This document shows, piece after piece, positions 42,069-53,522 of a DNA stretch of 64,000 bases. Below the pieces are notes generated by a model. It had not been told where the DNA came from. It saw only the letters and a list, made by a program, of their open reading frames with translations, and ran no database searches. This DNA comes from Pseudonocardia ammonioxydans (GTDB lineage Bacteria; Actinomycetota; Actinomycetes; Mycobacteriales; Pseudonocardiaceae), in assembly GCF_900115005.1 (NCBI RefSeq), contig NZ_FOUY01000030.1:21939-85938 (forward strand). Reading direction: 5' to 3'. A program made the position numbers and the translations under genes. Numbering within the stretch: the stretch's first letter is position 1; every line of letters begins with the position of its first letter.

Positions 42069-42959
42069 TCAGGCGTTCGGGCCGCGGCGGCGCAGGTAGC
42101 GCTCGAAGTCGGCCGCGATGGAGTCCCCGGAGGTCTCCTGCATCCGGGTGCGGGTCCCCTCGGCGTCGGACTCGGAGGCCTGCTCCTCGAGCTGGCGGAC
42201 GTACTCGCGCACCTCGTCGTCGGCGTCGGCCATCTCCGACACCGTCCGCTCCCACTCCTCGGCCTTCTCCGGCAGCGAGCCCAGCGGCACCTCGACGTCG
42301 AGTGCCTCCTCGATCCGGTGCAGCAGCGCCACGGCCGCCTTCGGGACCTGCGCCTGGGAGACGTAGTGCGGCACCTCGGCCCAGTAGGACAGCGCGGGGA
42401 TCCCGGCCTGCACGCAGGCCTGCTGGAACACCGCGACGATCCCGGTCGGGCCCTCGTAGTTGGCCGGCTCGGTCGCCATCTCCTCGAACGCCTCGACGTC
42501 CCACGCGGTGCCGTTGACCGGGGTGGGGCGGGTGTGCGGGACCTCGGTGAGCAACGCGCCCAAAGTGATGACCTTGGTCACCCCGAGCCGCTCGGCGTGC
42601 CCGACGAGTTCTGCGCAGAACGAGCGCCAGCGCAGGTTCGGCTCGATGCCGTTGACGAGCACGACGTGCCGGTCGGTTCCGGGCAGCGTCGCCCACGACA
42701 ACCGCGTCGTCTGCCACTCGATCCGCCGGGTCACCCCACCGGAGAGCTTCACGTGCGGGCGGGTCACCTGGAAGTCGTAGTACTCCTCGGGATCGATCGA
42801 GGTCAACGGCTCGGCGTCCCAGCTGAGCTCCAGGTGCTCACACGCGGTGCTCGCGGCCTCCCCGGCGTCGTTCCAGCCCTCGAACGCGGCGATGAGGACC
42901 GGCTCGACCAGGTCGGGCGCGGAGTCGCCGCCCGCGGTGCTCGGCTCTCGGTCGGTCAT
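42069..42959 (-). CDS. PAC2 family protein
   Basis: The 296-residue protein has the PAC2 (proteasome-assembly-chaperone-like) domain: VLIAAFEGWNDAGEAAS, DPEEYYDFQVTRPHVKLSGG, FCAELVGHAERLGVTKVITLGALL and TGIVAVFQQACVQAGIPALSYWAEVPHYV, followed by a charged coiled-coil tail. Actinobacterial members occur in proteasome-bearing genomes but their role is unproven. ATG 42959 has TAGGCT 6 nt upstream on the same strand, a leaderless arrangement. Confidence 0.87.
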   Translation of the reverse strand: MTDREPSTAGGDSAPDLVEPVLIAAFEGWNDAGEAASTACEHLELSWDAEPLTSIDPEEYYDFQVTRPHVKLSGGVTRRIEWQTTRLSWATLPGTDRHVVLVNGIEPNLRWRSFCAELVGHAERLGVTKVITLGALLTEVPHTRPTPVNGTAWDVEAFEEMATEPANYEGPTGIVAVFQQACVQAGIPALSYWAEVPHYVSQAQVPKAAVALLHRIEEALDVEVPLGSLPEKAEEWERTVSEMADADDEVREYVRQLEEQASESDAEGTRTRMQETSGDSIAADFERYLRRRGPNA

Positions 42960-42965
42960 CGGTCC

Positions 42966-42971
42966 AGCCTA
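42966..42971 (-). promoter_or_regulatory. -10 element (TAGGCT) of leaderless PAC2 promoter
   Basis: On the minus strand TAGGCT ends 6 nt before ATG 42959. Confidence 0.5.
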
Positions 42972-43049
42972 CGACTCCGGGACCCGCCGTACCCGGCTCC
43001 TACCCCTGTCCGGGACGTCGTAGAAGCCGGGTTCGGTCCCGAGGGGAGG

Positions 43050-43055
43050 TAGCCT
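43050..43055 (+). promoter_or_regulatory. -10 element (TAGCCT) of leaderless metH promoter
   Basis: TAGCCT ends 8 nt before GTG 43064. With a leaderless message there is no 5' untranslated region for a cobalamin or SAM riboswitch, and none is seen. Confidence 0.5.
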
Positions 43056-43063
43056 GACCGATC

Positions 43064-46784
<3,721 letters not shown>

Positions 46785-46792
<8 letters not shown>

Positions 46793-47474
46793 GTTGGCCG
46801 GCGTGCTGCTCGACATGGACGGCACGCTCATCGACTCCGAGAAGGTGTGGGAGGTCGCCCTCAACGACCTCATGAAGCACCTGGGCGGGGACCCGCTGAC
46901 CACGCAGGCCCGCCGGGAGTCGGTCGGCGGGTCGCTGGACTCGTCGTTGCGGATCTGCTTCCGGGAGGCCGGGCGTGATCCGCACCGGGTCCCGGAGCAG
47001 GAGTACCGCGAGACCGGTGAGTGGTTCTACGAGCGGGCCGGCGAGCTGTTCACGCACGGGGTGCCCTGGCGCCCCGGCGCGCGGGAGCTGCTCGGCGCAC
47101 TGCGCGCCGAGCAGGTCCCGGCGGTGCTGGTCACCAACACCATCCGGGTGCTGGTGGACCGCGCGCTGGACACGCTGGGCCGGGAGCACTTCACGGCCGT
47201 CGTGCCGGGTGACGAGGTCACCGAGCCGAAGCCGGCGCCGGAGCCCTACCGGCGCGGGGCGGAGCTGCTCGGGGCCGACCCGGCGGACTGCGTCGCGGTG
47301 GAGGACTCGCCGACCGGCGCACTGTCCGCCGAGCGGGCCGGCTGCGCCGTCCTGGTGGTGCCCTGCGAGCTCGAGGTGCCACCGGGGCCGCGGCGGGTGC
47401 TGCGGGAGAGCCTGGCCGGGATGACGCCGGCCGGTCTCGCCGAGGTGCTCGCCACCGTGCGGGCCCGGGGCTGA
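46785..47474 (+). CDS. HAD-superfamily sugar-phosphatase-like hydrolase
   Basis: The 229-residue protein has HAD motif I LLDMDGTLIDSE (nucleophile Asp at residue ~10), motif II in AVLVTNTI, motif III Lys in EPKPAPEPY and motif IV VAVEDSPTGALSAERAG. A helical cap follows motif I, as in subclass-I beta-phosphoglucomutase-like phosphatases. Its ATG overlaps the metH stop by 8 bp, so it is translated from the same message; a link to methionine metabolism is not evident. Confidence 0.85.
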
Positions 47475-47712
47475 CCGACGGGTGCGCGAGCGGATCCGGC
47501 GCGGGGTGGTGTTCCCCCGGCGTCCGGGTCCGCTCCCGGCCGGCCCGCCCGGCCCCTCCTGAGCACCGTCGGGCCCCGAGATCGTGCGCGAACGGTCCGC
47601 CGACCGCGACGAACGGCCGTCGGCACTCCGCAGCGTCACACCGGGTGAACCATCCGGCGCGGTGCGTGGCCCGCACGGCTCCGTACCCCCGGGTACCCGC
47701 ACGCGCGATTCC

Positions 47713-47735
47713 CGCCACCGTTCACACTGGTGGCG
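47713..47735 (+). promoter_or_regulatory. hairpin just upstream of the hisE ribosome-binding site
   Basis: CGCCACC and GGTGGCG form a perfect 7-bp stem around a 9-nt loop, ending one base before AAAGGGG, the hisE Shine-Dalgarno. It could affect translation of hisE or be a processing site. Confidence 0.35.
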
Positions 47736-47745
47736 AAAGGGGTCG

Positions 47746-48015
47746 ATGCACGTGAAGACTTTCGACGGACTGTTCGCCGAGCTGCAGGCCAAGGCCACGG
47801 AGCGGCCGGCGGGCTCCGGAACCGTCGCCGCGCTGGACGCCGGGGTGCACGCCCAGGGCAAGAAGGTGCTGGAGGAGGCGGGCGAGGTGTGGCTCGCCGC
47901 CGAGTACCAGGGCGACGACGAGCTGGCCGAGGAGATCTCACAGTTGCTCTACCGGCTCCAGGTGATCATGATTCAGCGCGGGCTCGCCCTCGAGGACGTG
48001 TACAAGCACCTGTAG
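47746..48015 (+). CDS. hisE: phosphoribosyl-ATP diphosphatase
   Basis: The 89-residue protein is a MazG-fold HisE: KTFDGLFAELQAKATERPAG, GVHAQGKKVLEEAGEVWLAA with the metal-binding Glu residues, and ELAEEISQLLYRLQVIMIQR. It hydrolyses phosphoribosyl-ATP to phosphoribosyl-AMP, step two of histidine synthesis. ATG 47746 has AAAGGGG 3 nt before; GTG 47752 is possible. hisG follows 88 bp downstream, the usual actinobacterial order. Confidence 0.93.
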   Translation: MHVKTFDGLFAELQAKATERPAGSGTVAALDAGVHAQGKKVLEEAGEVWLAAEYQGDDELAEEISQLLYRLQVIMIQRGLALEDVYKHL

Positions 48016-48103
48016 GCCGGACCGGGCCCCGGTTCCGGGTGCCCACCGATCCTCCGGGCACCCACCGACTTTCCAGACCCACAGCGATTTCAGGAGAGCA
48101 TCA

Positions 48104-48997
48104 ATGCTCCGCGTGGCACTGCCGAACAAGGGCACCCTGGCCGAGCCCGCCGCCACCATGATGCGCGAGGCCGGGTACCGCCAGCGGACCGACTCGCGCG
48201 ACCTCAGCGTGGTCGACGAGGAGAACGAGATCGAGTTCTTCTACCTGCGGCCGAAGGACATCGCGACCTACGTCGGCAAGGGTGACCTGCACCTCGGGGT
48301 GACCGGTTTCGACCTGATGGAGGAGTCGGGCAGCCAGACCCAGCAGGTCCTGGCGCTGGGCTTCGGCAAGTCCCGCTTCCACTTCGCGGCCCCGACCGAC
48401 GCGGACTGGAAGCTCGAGGACCTCGACGGCCGCAAGATCGCGACCTCGTACCCGCGGCTGGTCCGGTCCTACCTGTCCGGTAAGCGGATCGGCGCCGAGA
48501 TCGTCAAGCTCGACGGCGCGGTGGAGATCTCCATCCAGCTCGGGCTGGCCGACGCGATCGCCGACGTCGTCTCCTCCGGGCGCACGCTGCGCCAGCACGG
48601 GCTGCAGGTCATCGGCGAGCCGATCGCGACCTCGCAGGCGACGCTGATCGAGCGGGAGAAGCGCCCGGACCGGGTCGAGGAGGGTCACGTGACCTCGATC
48701 AAGCGGGTGTTCGCCGACCGGCTGCAGGGTGTCGTGCTCGCCCGCGAGTACCTGATGATGGACTTCGACTGCCCGGAGTCGCTGCTGCCCGACGTGGAGA
48801 CGGTCGCCCCGGGCCTGCAGGCGCCCACGGTGTCGCCGCTGCGCAAGGCCGGCTGGGTCGCGGTCCGCACGATGGTGCCGACCAAGGACACCAACCGGGT
48901 CATGGACCGGCTCGCCCAGATCGGCGCCACGGCGATCCTGACCTCGGAGATCCGGTCCTGCCGCGCGATGACGACCCACACCCACGAGGACGCCTGA
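48104..48997 (+). CDS. hisG: ATP phosphoribosyltransferase (long form)
   Basis: The 297-residue protein begins MLRVALPNKGTLAEPAATMM and contains FFYLRPKDIATYVGKGDLHL, the PRPP loop region DGAVEISIQLGLADAIADVV with SSGRTL, and a C-terminal ACT-like domain (WVAVRTMVPTKDTNRVMDRL) for histidine feedback inhibition. It is the hexameric long form that needs no HisZ. AGGAG lies 8 nt before the ATG. It catalyses the first committed step of histidine synthesis. Confidence 0.95.
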   Translation: MLRVALPNKGTLAEPAATMMREAGYRQRTDSRDLSVVDEENEIEFFYLRPKDIATYVGKGDLHLGVTGFDLMEESGSQTQQVLALGFGKSRFHFAAPTDADWKLEDLDGRKIATSYPRLVRSYLSGKRIGAEIVKLDGAVEISIQLGLADAIADVVSSGRTLRQHGLQVIGEPIATSQATLIEREKRPDRVEEGHVTSIKRVFADRLQGVVLAREYLMMDFDCPESLLPDVETVAPGLQAPTVSPLRKAGWVAVRTMVPTKDTNRVMDRLAQIGATAILTSEIRSCRAMTTHTHEDA

Positions 48998-49020
48998 CCG
49001 CCCCCACCGACGTCCGTTCC

Positions 49021-49076
49021 CCACCGACGACGGCCCGTCCCGGACACGCTCCGGGGCGGGCCGCCGCCGTCGGTGG
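49021..49076. terminator. long hairpin terminator between hisG and convergent MFS gene
   Basis: CCACCGAC (49021) pairs with GTCGGTGG (49069), and CGGCCCGTCCCGGA (49031) pairs with TCCGGGGCGGGCCG (49050) around a 5-nt loop. Both strands can fold, so it can serve both genes. Confidence 0.7.
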
Positions 49077-49117
49077 GGCGGCTGCTCCACCGGGTGCGCC
49101 CGTCATGCCACCGCCTG

Positions 49118-50530
49118 TCATGCCACCGCCCGGGCCGCCGGGGCGGGGGCGGTGGGGCGCAGCACGGTGCCGGCGAGTGCCGCCGCGGCCAGCAGGAGCG
49201 CCGCGCAGATGCCCAGCCCGAGGGCGTACCCGGCGGTGAGCGCCTCGGGCGTGGCCGCGGGCCCGCTGCGCTGGTGGGCGGCCGTGCCGAGCGCGGCCAG
49301 CCCGAGTGAGGCCCCGAGCTGGCGGGAGCTGTTGAGCAGGCCGGACGCCGTCCCGGTCTCGTGCACCGCGACGCCGGCGGTCGCGGTCGAGACCAGCGGC
49401 CCGAGGCAGAGCCCGAACCCGCTCCCGGCGACGATCGAGGGCCCGAGGACGTGGACGAGGAACGTGCCGTCCGGGCTGATCAGGGAGAACCAGGCGAACC
49501 CGGTGGCGGTCAGCAGCCCGCCGGCCACCAGCAGGGTCCGGGCCGGGAGCCGGTAGCCGAGCCGGACGGCGAGCACGGAGCCGGCGACGACCCCGAGGGC
49601 GAACGGCAGGAACTGCAGCCCGGTGAGCGCAGGTCCGGTGCCGAGCACCTGCTGCACGTAGAGGGACACGAAGTAGAACGCCGAGGCCATGGCGGCGCCG
49701 ACCAGCAGGTTGTAGGCGTTCGCACCGGCGACCGCGCGGTGGGTGAGCAGCCCGAGCCGGACCAGCGGTCGCCGCGCGGTGGTCCGCTCGACGTGGACGA
49801 ACGCGGCCAGCAGTGCGGCCGCGACGGCCAGGGTCGCCACCGTGGTGGGGGAGGACCACCCGCCGCGGTCGGTGCGGACGACCCCGAACACGAGCAGCGT
49901 CAGGCCCGCGGTGACCAGGACGGCGCCGAGGACGTCCGGGCGGCCGTCGCGGGCCCCGGGCGGGTCGGCCGCCACACCGAACCGGGCCAGCGCCCAGGCA
50001 CCGACGGCCATGGGCACGTTCACCAGCATCACCCAGCGCCAGCCGGCGTACTCGGTGAGCACGCCGCCGACCAGCACCCCGAGCGCGCCGCCCGCGGCGT
50101 TCATCGCGCTCCAGACGCCGAACGCCGTCACCCGGGCCCGCCCGGCCGGGAACGTGGTACTCAGCAGCGCCAGCGCGGCCGGGGCCAGCGCGGCGGCCCC
50201 GAAGCCCTGCGCCGCGCGGGCGGCGACCAGGTGCCACGGTTCGGTCGCGGCGCCGCCGGCGAGGGAGGCGAGCGCGAACAGGCCGAGCCCCAGCAGCAGG
50301 ACCCGCCGGCGGCCGTAGGTGTCAGCGGCCGCACCACCGAGGAGCAGCAGGCCGCCGAAGGCGAGTGCGTAGGCGTGGACGACCCAGGTCAGCCCGGTGG
50401 GGCCGAAGCCGAGCCCGTCCGCGATGCGCGGCAGGCCGACGTTCACCACCGACAGATCCAGCGACACCATGAACTGCACGACCGCCACCGCGGCCAGCGT
50501 GAGACGGGCGTTCGTCGATTTTTCGTACAT
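49118..50530 (-). CDS. MFS drug:H+ antiporter, 14-helix DHA2 (EmrB/QacA) type
   Basis: The 470-residue protein has 14 hydrophobic helices. MVSLDLSVVNVGLPRIADGL is the helix-1 signature of the DHA2 group, DTYGRRRVLLLGLGLF the MFS motif A loop, and GVWSAMNAAGGALGVLVGG a motif C-like antiporter helix. It should export drugs or dyes using the proton gradient. ATG 50530 is 7 nt from TACCTT, and a TACATGTA-centred dyad covers start and -10, a layout expected for direct TetR repression by the divergent regulator. Confidence 0.85.
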   Translation of the reverse strand: MYEKSTNARLTLAAVAVVQFMVSLDLSVVNVGLPRIADGLGFGPTGLTWVVHAYALAFGGLLLLGGAAADTYGRRRVLLLGLGLFALASLAGGAATEPWHLVAARAAQGFGAAALAPAALALLSTTFPAGRARVTAFGVWSAMNAAGGALGVLVGGVLTEYAGWRWVMLVNVPMAVGAWALARFGVAADPPGARDGRPDVLGAVLVTAGLTLLVFGVVRTDRGGWSSPTTVATLAVAAALLAAFVHVERTTARRPLVRLGLLTHRAVAGANAYNLLVGAAMASAFYFVSLYVQQVLGTGPALTGLQFLPFALGVVAGSVLAVRLGYRLPARTLLVAGGLLTATGFAWFSLISPDGTFLVHVLGPSIVAGSGFGLCLGPLVSTATAGVAVHETGTASGLLNSSRQLGASLGLAALGTAAHQRSGPAATPEALTAGYALGLGICAALLLAAAALAGTVLRPTAPAPAARAVA

Positions 50531-50543
50531 GTATCGAAAGGTA
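50519..50543 (-). promoter_or_regulatory. operator and leaderless promoter of MFS gene
   Basis: TTTCG-TACATGTA-TCGAAA (50521-50539) is a near-palindrome with one extra base in one arm. It covers the ATG and overlaps the minus-strand -10 TACCTT (50543-50538), so a bound TetR dimer would block the promoter. Confidence 0.6.
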
Positions 50544-50580
50544 CGCCGCGGTGCCGGGCGGTCAATCGTGTTTCCGTGTT

Positions 50581-50650
50581 CCGCACCGCCGGTCCCGCAC
50601 CGCCGGTCCCGCACCGCCGGTCCCGCACCGCCGGTCCCGCACCGCCGGTG
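50581..50650. repeat. tandem repeat, 14 bp x 5
   Basis: Five head-to-tail copies of CCGCACCGCCGGTC, the last ending in G. It lies in the spacer between the MFS and TetR genes. The 14-bp period is not a multiple of three, so it is not a coding repeat. Confidence 0.85.
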
Positions 50651-50708
50651 CGTCCGTGCGTCCGCGGACCGGCACCGCGACGCCGGCCGCGGTCGGCGGG
50701 GGAGCACG

Positions 50709-51527
50709 ATGGGGCTCGTGTCCAGGTCCAGTTCCGAGTCGTCCCGTGCCGACCCGCAGCGTGCCGACCCGCAGCGTGCCGACCCGCAGCGTGCCGACCC
50801 GCAGCGTGCCGACCCGCAGCGTGCCGACGGCCCGCATTCCGGCCCGTCCGGCTCCGGCCGGGGGCGTACCGGCCGGCCCCCGCGGACCTCGCGCGCGGAG
50901 ATCCTGGCGGGGGCCCACCGCATCCTCGAGCGGGACGGCTGGGAGAAGCTGACGTTGCGCCGGCTGGCCACCGAGGTGGGCGTCGGGACGATGACGCTCT
51001 ACCACCACGTGCGGGACCGGGAGGACCTGCTGGTCCAGCTGATCAACGAGCGGTTCGACCGGCTCACGCGCCCCGAGTTGCCCGCCGACCCGCGCGAGCG
51101 CATCGTCGCGGCCGGTGTCGCCGCCCACGACACCCTGGCCGCCTGGCCCTGGGCCGCCGAGGTGCTCACCACCGACGGCTTCCTCGCCCGCGTCGGCGAC
51201 TCCGCGTTGTGGCTGGTCGAGGCGATCGTCGCAGGCGCCGTCGACCACGGGTGCACGCCGGAGCAGGCGGTGCACGTGTTCCGCTGCGTCTGGTACTACA
51301 CCGTCGGCGAGATCCTGGTCCGGGCGCGCTCGGACGGCCGGGTCTCCCGCCGCGATGACCTGTTCAGCGGCCCGGCCCCGGCACTGAGCAGCCACGTCGA
51401 CCCCGACCGGCACCCCCGGCTCGGCGCGATCGGGGACCGCTGGCCGGAGCTGGCCGCCCGCGACACCTACGCCGCGGGGCTGCGGGCGCTCGTCGACGGC
51501 CTGCTCGCCCAGGCCGGGTCCGGCTGA
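50709..51527 (+). CDS. TetR-family regulator with repeat-containing N-terminus
   Basis: The 272-residue protein has a disordered N-terminus (~55 residues) that includes five perfect Arg-Ala-Asp-Pro-Gln repeats, then a TetR domain (LRRLATEVGVGTMTLYHHVR recognition helix near residue 95) and a TetR_C tetracycline-repressor-like C-terminal region with RPELPADPRERI and VFRCVWYYTVGEILVRA. GGGGGAG lies before ATG 50709; the frame is open further upstream but there it only reads the spacer repeat. It is divergent from the MFS pump and is its likely repressor. Confidence 0.83.
   Translation: MGLVSRSSSESSRADPQRADPQRADPQRADPQRADPQRADGPHSGPSGSGRGRTGRPPRTSRAEILAGAHRILERDGWEKLTLRRLATEVGVGTMTLYHHVRDREDLLVQLINERFDRLTRPELPADPRERIVAAGVAAHDTLAAWPWAAEVLTTDGFLARVGDSALWLVEAIVAGAVDHGCTPEQAVHVFRCVWYYTVGEILVRARSDGRVSRRDDLFSGPAPALSSHVDPDRHPRLGAIGDRWPELAARDTYAAGLRALVDGLLAQAGSG
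50745..50819 (+). repeat. tandem coding repeat, 15 bp x 5
   Basis: Five identical copies of CGTGCCGACCCGCAG, in frame, encode (RADPQ)5 in the TetR N-terminus; a partial sixth copy follows. Perfect identity at DNA level points to recent slippage. Confidence 0.85.
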
Positions 51528-51530
51528 GGG

Positions 51531-52391
51531 TCAGCGGGACCGGACGGTCAGCGCCTGGGCGATCCGGCCGGTGTGCCCGGCCGGGTCGAACAGGGTCGCC
51601 GAGCACGTGCCGAGCCCGTCCGGGCCGATCACGGTGGCGGCGTCCACCCCCATCCACTCGCCCTCCGGCGCGCGGTGCAGGTGCACGGTCAGCTCGGTGT
51701 TGACGAACAGCCACTGCCGCACGTCCAGCTCCGCGGCGACGCCGTTCGCGCAGTCCGCGGCGACCATGAGCCGCTGCAACGGGGTCGGCTCCTCGCCCTC
51801 GACCAGCGGGACCCGCAGCCGGATCCAGGCGCGCGCCGGGCCGGGGGCGTCCAGCGCGCCCTCGTCGAGCCAGCACCACTCGACGGCGTCGAGGAAGCCG
51901 GGCAGCCAGCCGTCCGGGCGCTCGGTGTGGACGGTGCCGTCCTGCGGCCCGGGCAGCGGCGGCACCGTCCCCCGGACCGCGGACGCCGTGTCCCCGGCGG
52001 CGAGCCGCCACGCCCGCGCCCGCAGGACGTCGCGCCCACCGGCCCGCATGGTCGCCGAGAGCAGCTCGATCGTCCGCCCGGGGCGTTCGACCTGGGCCGT
52101 CACCGTCAGCGGCCCGGCCGGGACCATCCCGAGCACCTCGACGGTCACCCGCGCGATCCGCGTCCCGGCCGCCGCCCCGCCCGGGCGCGACTCGGGCAGC
52201 CGCTCCAGCGCCCGGGCGAGCAGTGCCGAGGGCGGTCCCATGTGCTGGGCGTCGGCGTACCAGGGTCCGGTGGTCGACAGCGTCGCCTCGAACTCGGCGA
52301 CGCTCGCCCCGGAGTCGTCGGTGTGCTCACCACGCGGCAGGTAGAACGGTCCGGGCGGGATCGGGAGCAGTGCACTCACGCCCGCGATCAT
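51531..52391 (-). CDS. acyl-CoA thioesterase-like protein (TesB-type double hotdog)
   Basis: The 286-residue protein fits the thioesterase/acyl-CoA hydrolase II group of actinobacteria: GPWYADAQHMGPPSALLARALE in the first hotdog, RVTVEVLGMVPAGPLTVTAQ, then the second hotdog with MVAADCANGVAAEL and TELTVHLHRAPEGEWMGVDA. It should hydrolyse a medium or long acyl-CoA. ATG 52391 overlaps the stop of the upstream nuclease gene (ATGA), implying cotranslation; GTG 52379 is an alternative. Confidence 0.78.
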   Translation of the reverse strand: MIAGVSALLPIPPGPFYLPRGEHTDDSGASVAEFEATLSTTGPWYADAQHMGPPSALLARALERLPESRPGGAAAGTRIARVTVEVLGMVPAGPLTVTAQVERPGRTIELLSATMRAGGRDVLRARAWRLAAGDTASAVRGTVPPLPGPQDGTVHTERPDGWLPGFLDAVEWCWLDEGALDAPGPARAWIRLRVPLVEGEEPTPLQRLMVAADCANGVAAELDVRQWLFVNTELTVHLHRAPEGEWMGVDAATVIGPDGLGTCSATLFDPAGHTGRIAQALTVRSR

Positions 52392-53287
52392 GCCCCGTCG
52401 GCGGTGCCCGCGCCGTCGCCGGGCCACCCCGGGTACGGCGGGGGAGCGCCGTCCCAGGCCGGACACAGCGCCCGGTGGTCGCAGCTGCGGCACGCCGGAC
52501 CCGGGTTGGGCCGGAAGTCCCCGGTCGGGGCGGCCCGGCGGATCGCCGTCCAGACGGCGTCGAGCAGCCGGGCGAAGCGGTGCAGCTCGGCCTCGTCCGG
52601 GCGGTAGGTGAGCGTGGTGCCGCCGGCGAGGTAGAGCAGCCGCAGCTCGTCCGGGACGCGGCCGCGTGCCAGCAGCACCGCGAGCGCGTAGAACTTCAGC
52701 TGGAACAGCGCCGCGCCCTCGAACCCCTCGCCGGGCGTCGCACCGGTCTTGTAGTCGACCACCCGCAGCGACCCGCCGGGGCCCTCGTCGAGCCGGTCCA
52801 GGATGCCGCGCAGCGGGACCGGCCCGCCGGGCGTCGACAGCGTCGTCTCGATCCGAATCTCGACCGCCGTGGCCGGGACGGCTGCCGGGTCCTCGAGGGT
52901 GAAGTAGGTGTCCAGCAGGGCCGCGGCCGAGTCGAGCCACGTCGCGAGCTCCGGGGTGGGCGCGCCGCCGGCCGGGGCCGGGGCCGGGTCGAACAGGGCT
53001 GCCGCCTCCGGCCACGCCCCGGCGAGCTCGTCCCAGCACGGGCCGAGCAGTGCCCGCGCCGCCGCCGGGGTGCGCCCGGCCGGGTCGAGGGCGTAGAGCC
53101 GCTCCAGCACCGCGTGCACGAGCGTGCCGCGGACCTGGGCCCGCGACGGGGGCTCCGGGATGCGGTCCACGGCCCGGAACCGGTAGAGCAGCGGGCAGCG
53201 CCGGAAGTCCGCCGCGCGCGACGGCGACAGTGCCGGCGGGCGGGGGAGCTCCCCGGCCGCCGCGGGCGCGGCCCCCGGTGCGGTCAT
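52388..53287 (-). CDS. RecB-family PD-(D/E)XK nuclease with Fe-S cysteines
   Basis: The 299-residue protein has the Cas4/AddB-like C-terminal nuclease fold: GTLVHAVLERLY, LRGILDRLDEGPGGSLRVVDYKTG with the catalytic Asp and Asp-x-Lys, and a QLKFYALAVLLARG motif. A first Cys in DFRRCPLLYRFR and three in ACRSCDHRALCPAW are placed as in the [4Fe-4S] staple of Cas4 and AddB. Its divergent neighbour trmI is the standard actinobacterial synteny (Rv2119/Rv2118c in M. tuberculosis). ATG 53287 is 7 nt from TACCCT, a leaderless start. Function in vivo is not established. Confidence 0.85.
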   Translation of the reverse strand: MTAPGAAPAAAGELPRPPALSPSRAADFRRCPLLYRFRAVDRIPEPPSRAQVRGTLVHAVLERLYALDPAGRTPAAARALLGPCWDELAGAWPEAAALFDPAPAPAGGAPTPELATWLDSAAALLDTYFTLEDPAAVPATAVEIRIETTLSTPGGPVPLRGILDRLDEGPGGSLRVVDYKTGATPGEGFEGAALFQLKFYALAVLLARGRVPDELRLLYLAGGTTLTYRPDEAELHRFARLLDAVWTAIRRAAPTGDFRPNPGPACRSCDHRALCPAWDGAPPPYPGWPGDGAGTADGA

Positions 53288-53294
53288 GATCGGA

Positions 53295-53300
53295 AGGGTA
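53295..53300 (-). promoter_or_regulatory. -10 element (TACCCT) of leaderless nuclease-thioesterase operon
   Basis: On the minus strand TACCCT ends 7 nt before ATG 53287. Confidence 0.5.
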
Positions 53301-53390
53301 GGCGACACCCCCGACAGCGGGGCTCGGCGACGGCCGTGCCGGCTGTGGCGTGCCCCGGCGGTGCTGCTCCCGGCGGCCGTCCGCGACGGT

Positions 53391-53458
53391 GGCACTCCGA
53401 CCGTGGCAGCCCGCTCGCGGCACTCCGACCGTGGCAGCCCGAGCGCGGCACCCGACCG
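53391..53458. repeat. 28-bp direct repeat, about 2.4 copies, in recB-like/trmI spacer
   Basis: The unit starting GGCACTCCGACCGTGGCAGC is present at 53391 and 53419 with two base differences, followed by a partial copy at 53447. Confidence 0.7.
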
Positions 53459-53508
53459 AGACCGCCCGACCGAGGCACCCCGACCGCGGTGCTCCCCGGC
53501 ACCGTCGT

Positions 53509-53514
53509 TAGCGT
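53509..53514 (+). promoter_or_regulatory. -10 element (TAGCGT) of leaderless trmI promoter
   Basis: TAGCGT ends 8 nt before GTG 53523 and fixes the start inside a longer open frame. Confidence 0.5.
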
Positions 53515-53522
53515 CGTCGCCC

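Noticed and set aside
42960..43063. Possible cobalamin riboswitch before metH
   Set aside because: The region is about 100 bp between divergent leaderless promoters and shows no B12-box.
50581..50650. Possible CRISPR-like array
   Set aside because: The copies are head-to-tail with no spacers and only 14 bp long, so it is a simple tandem repeat.
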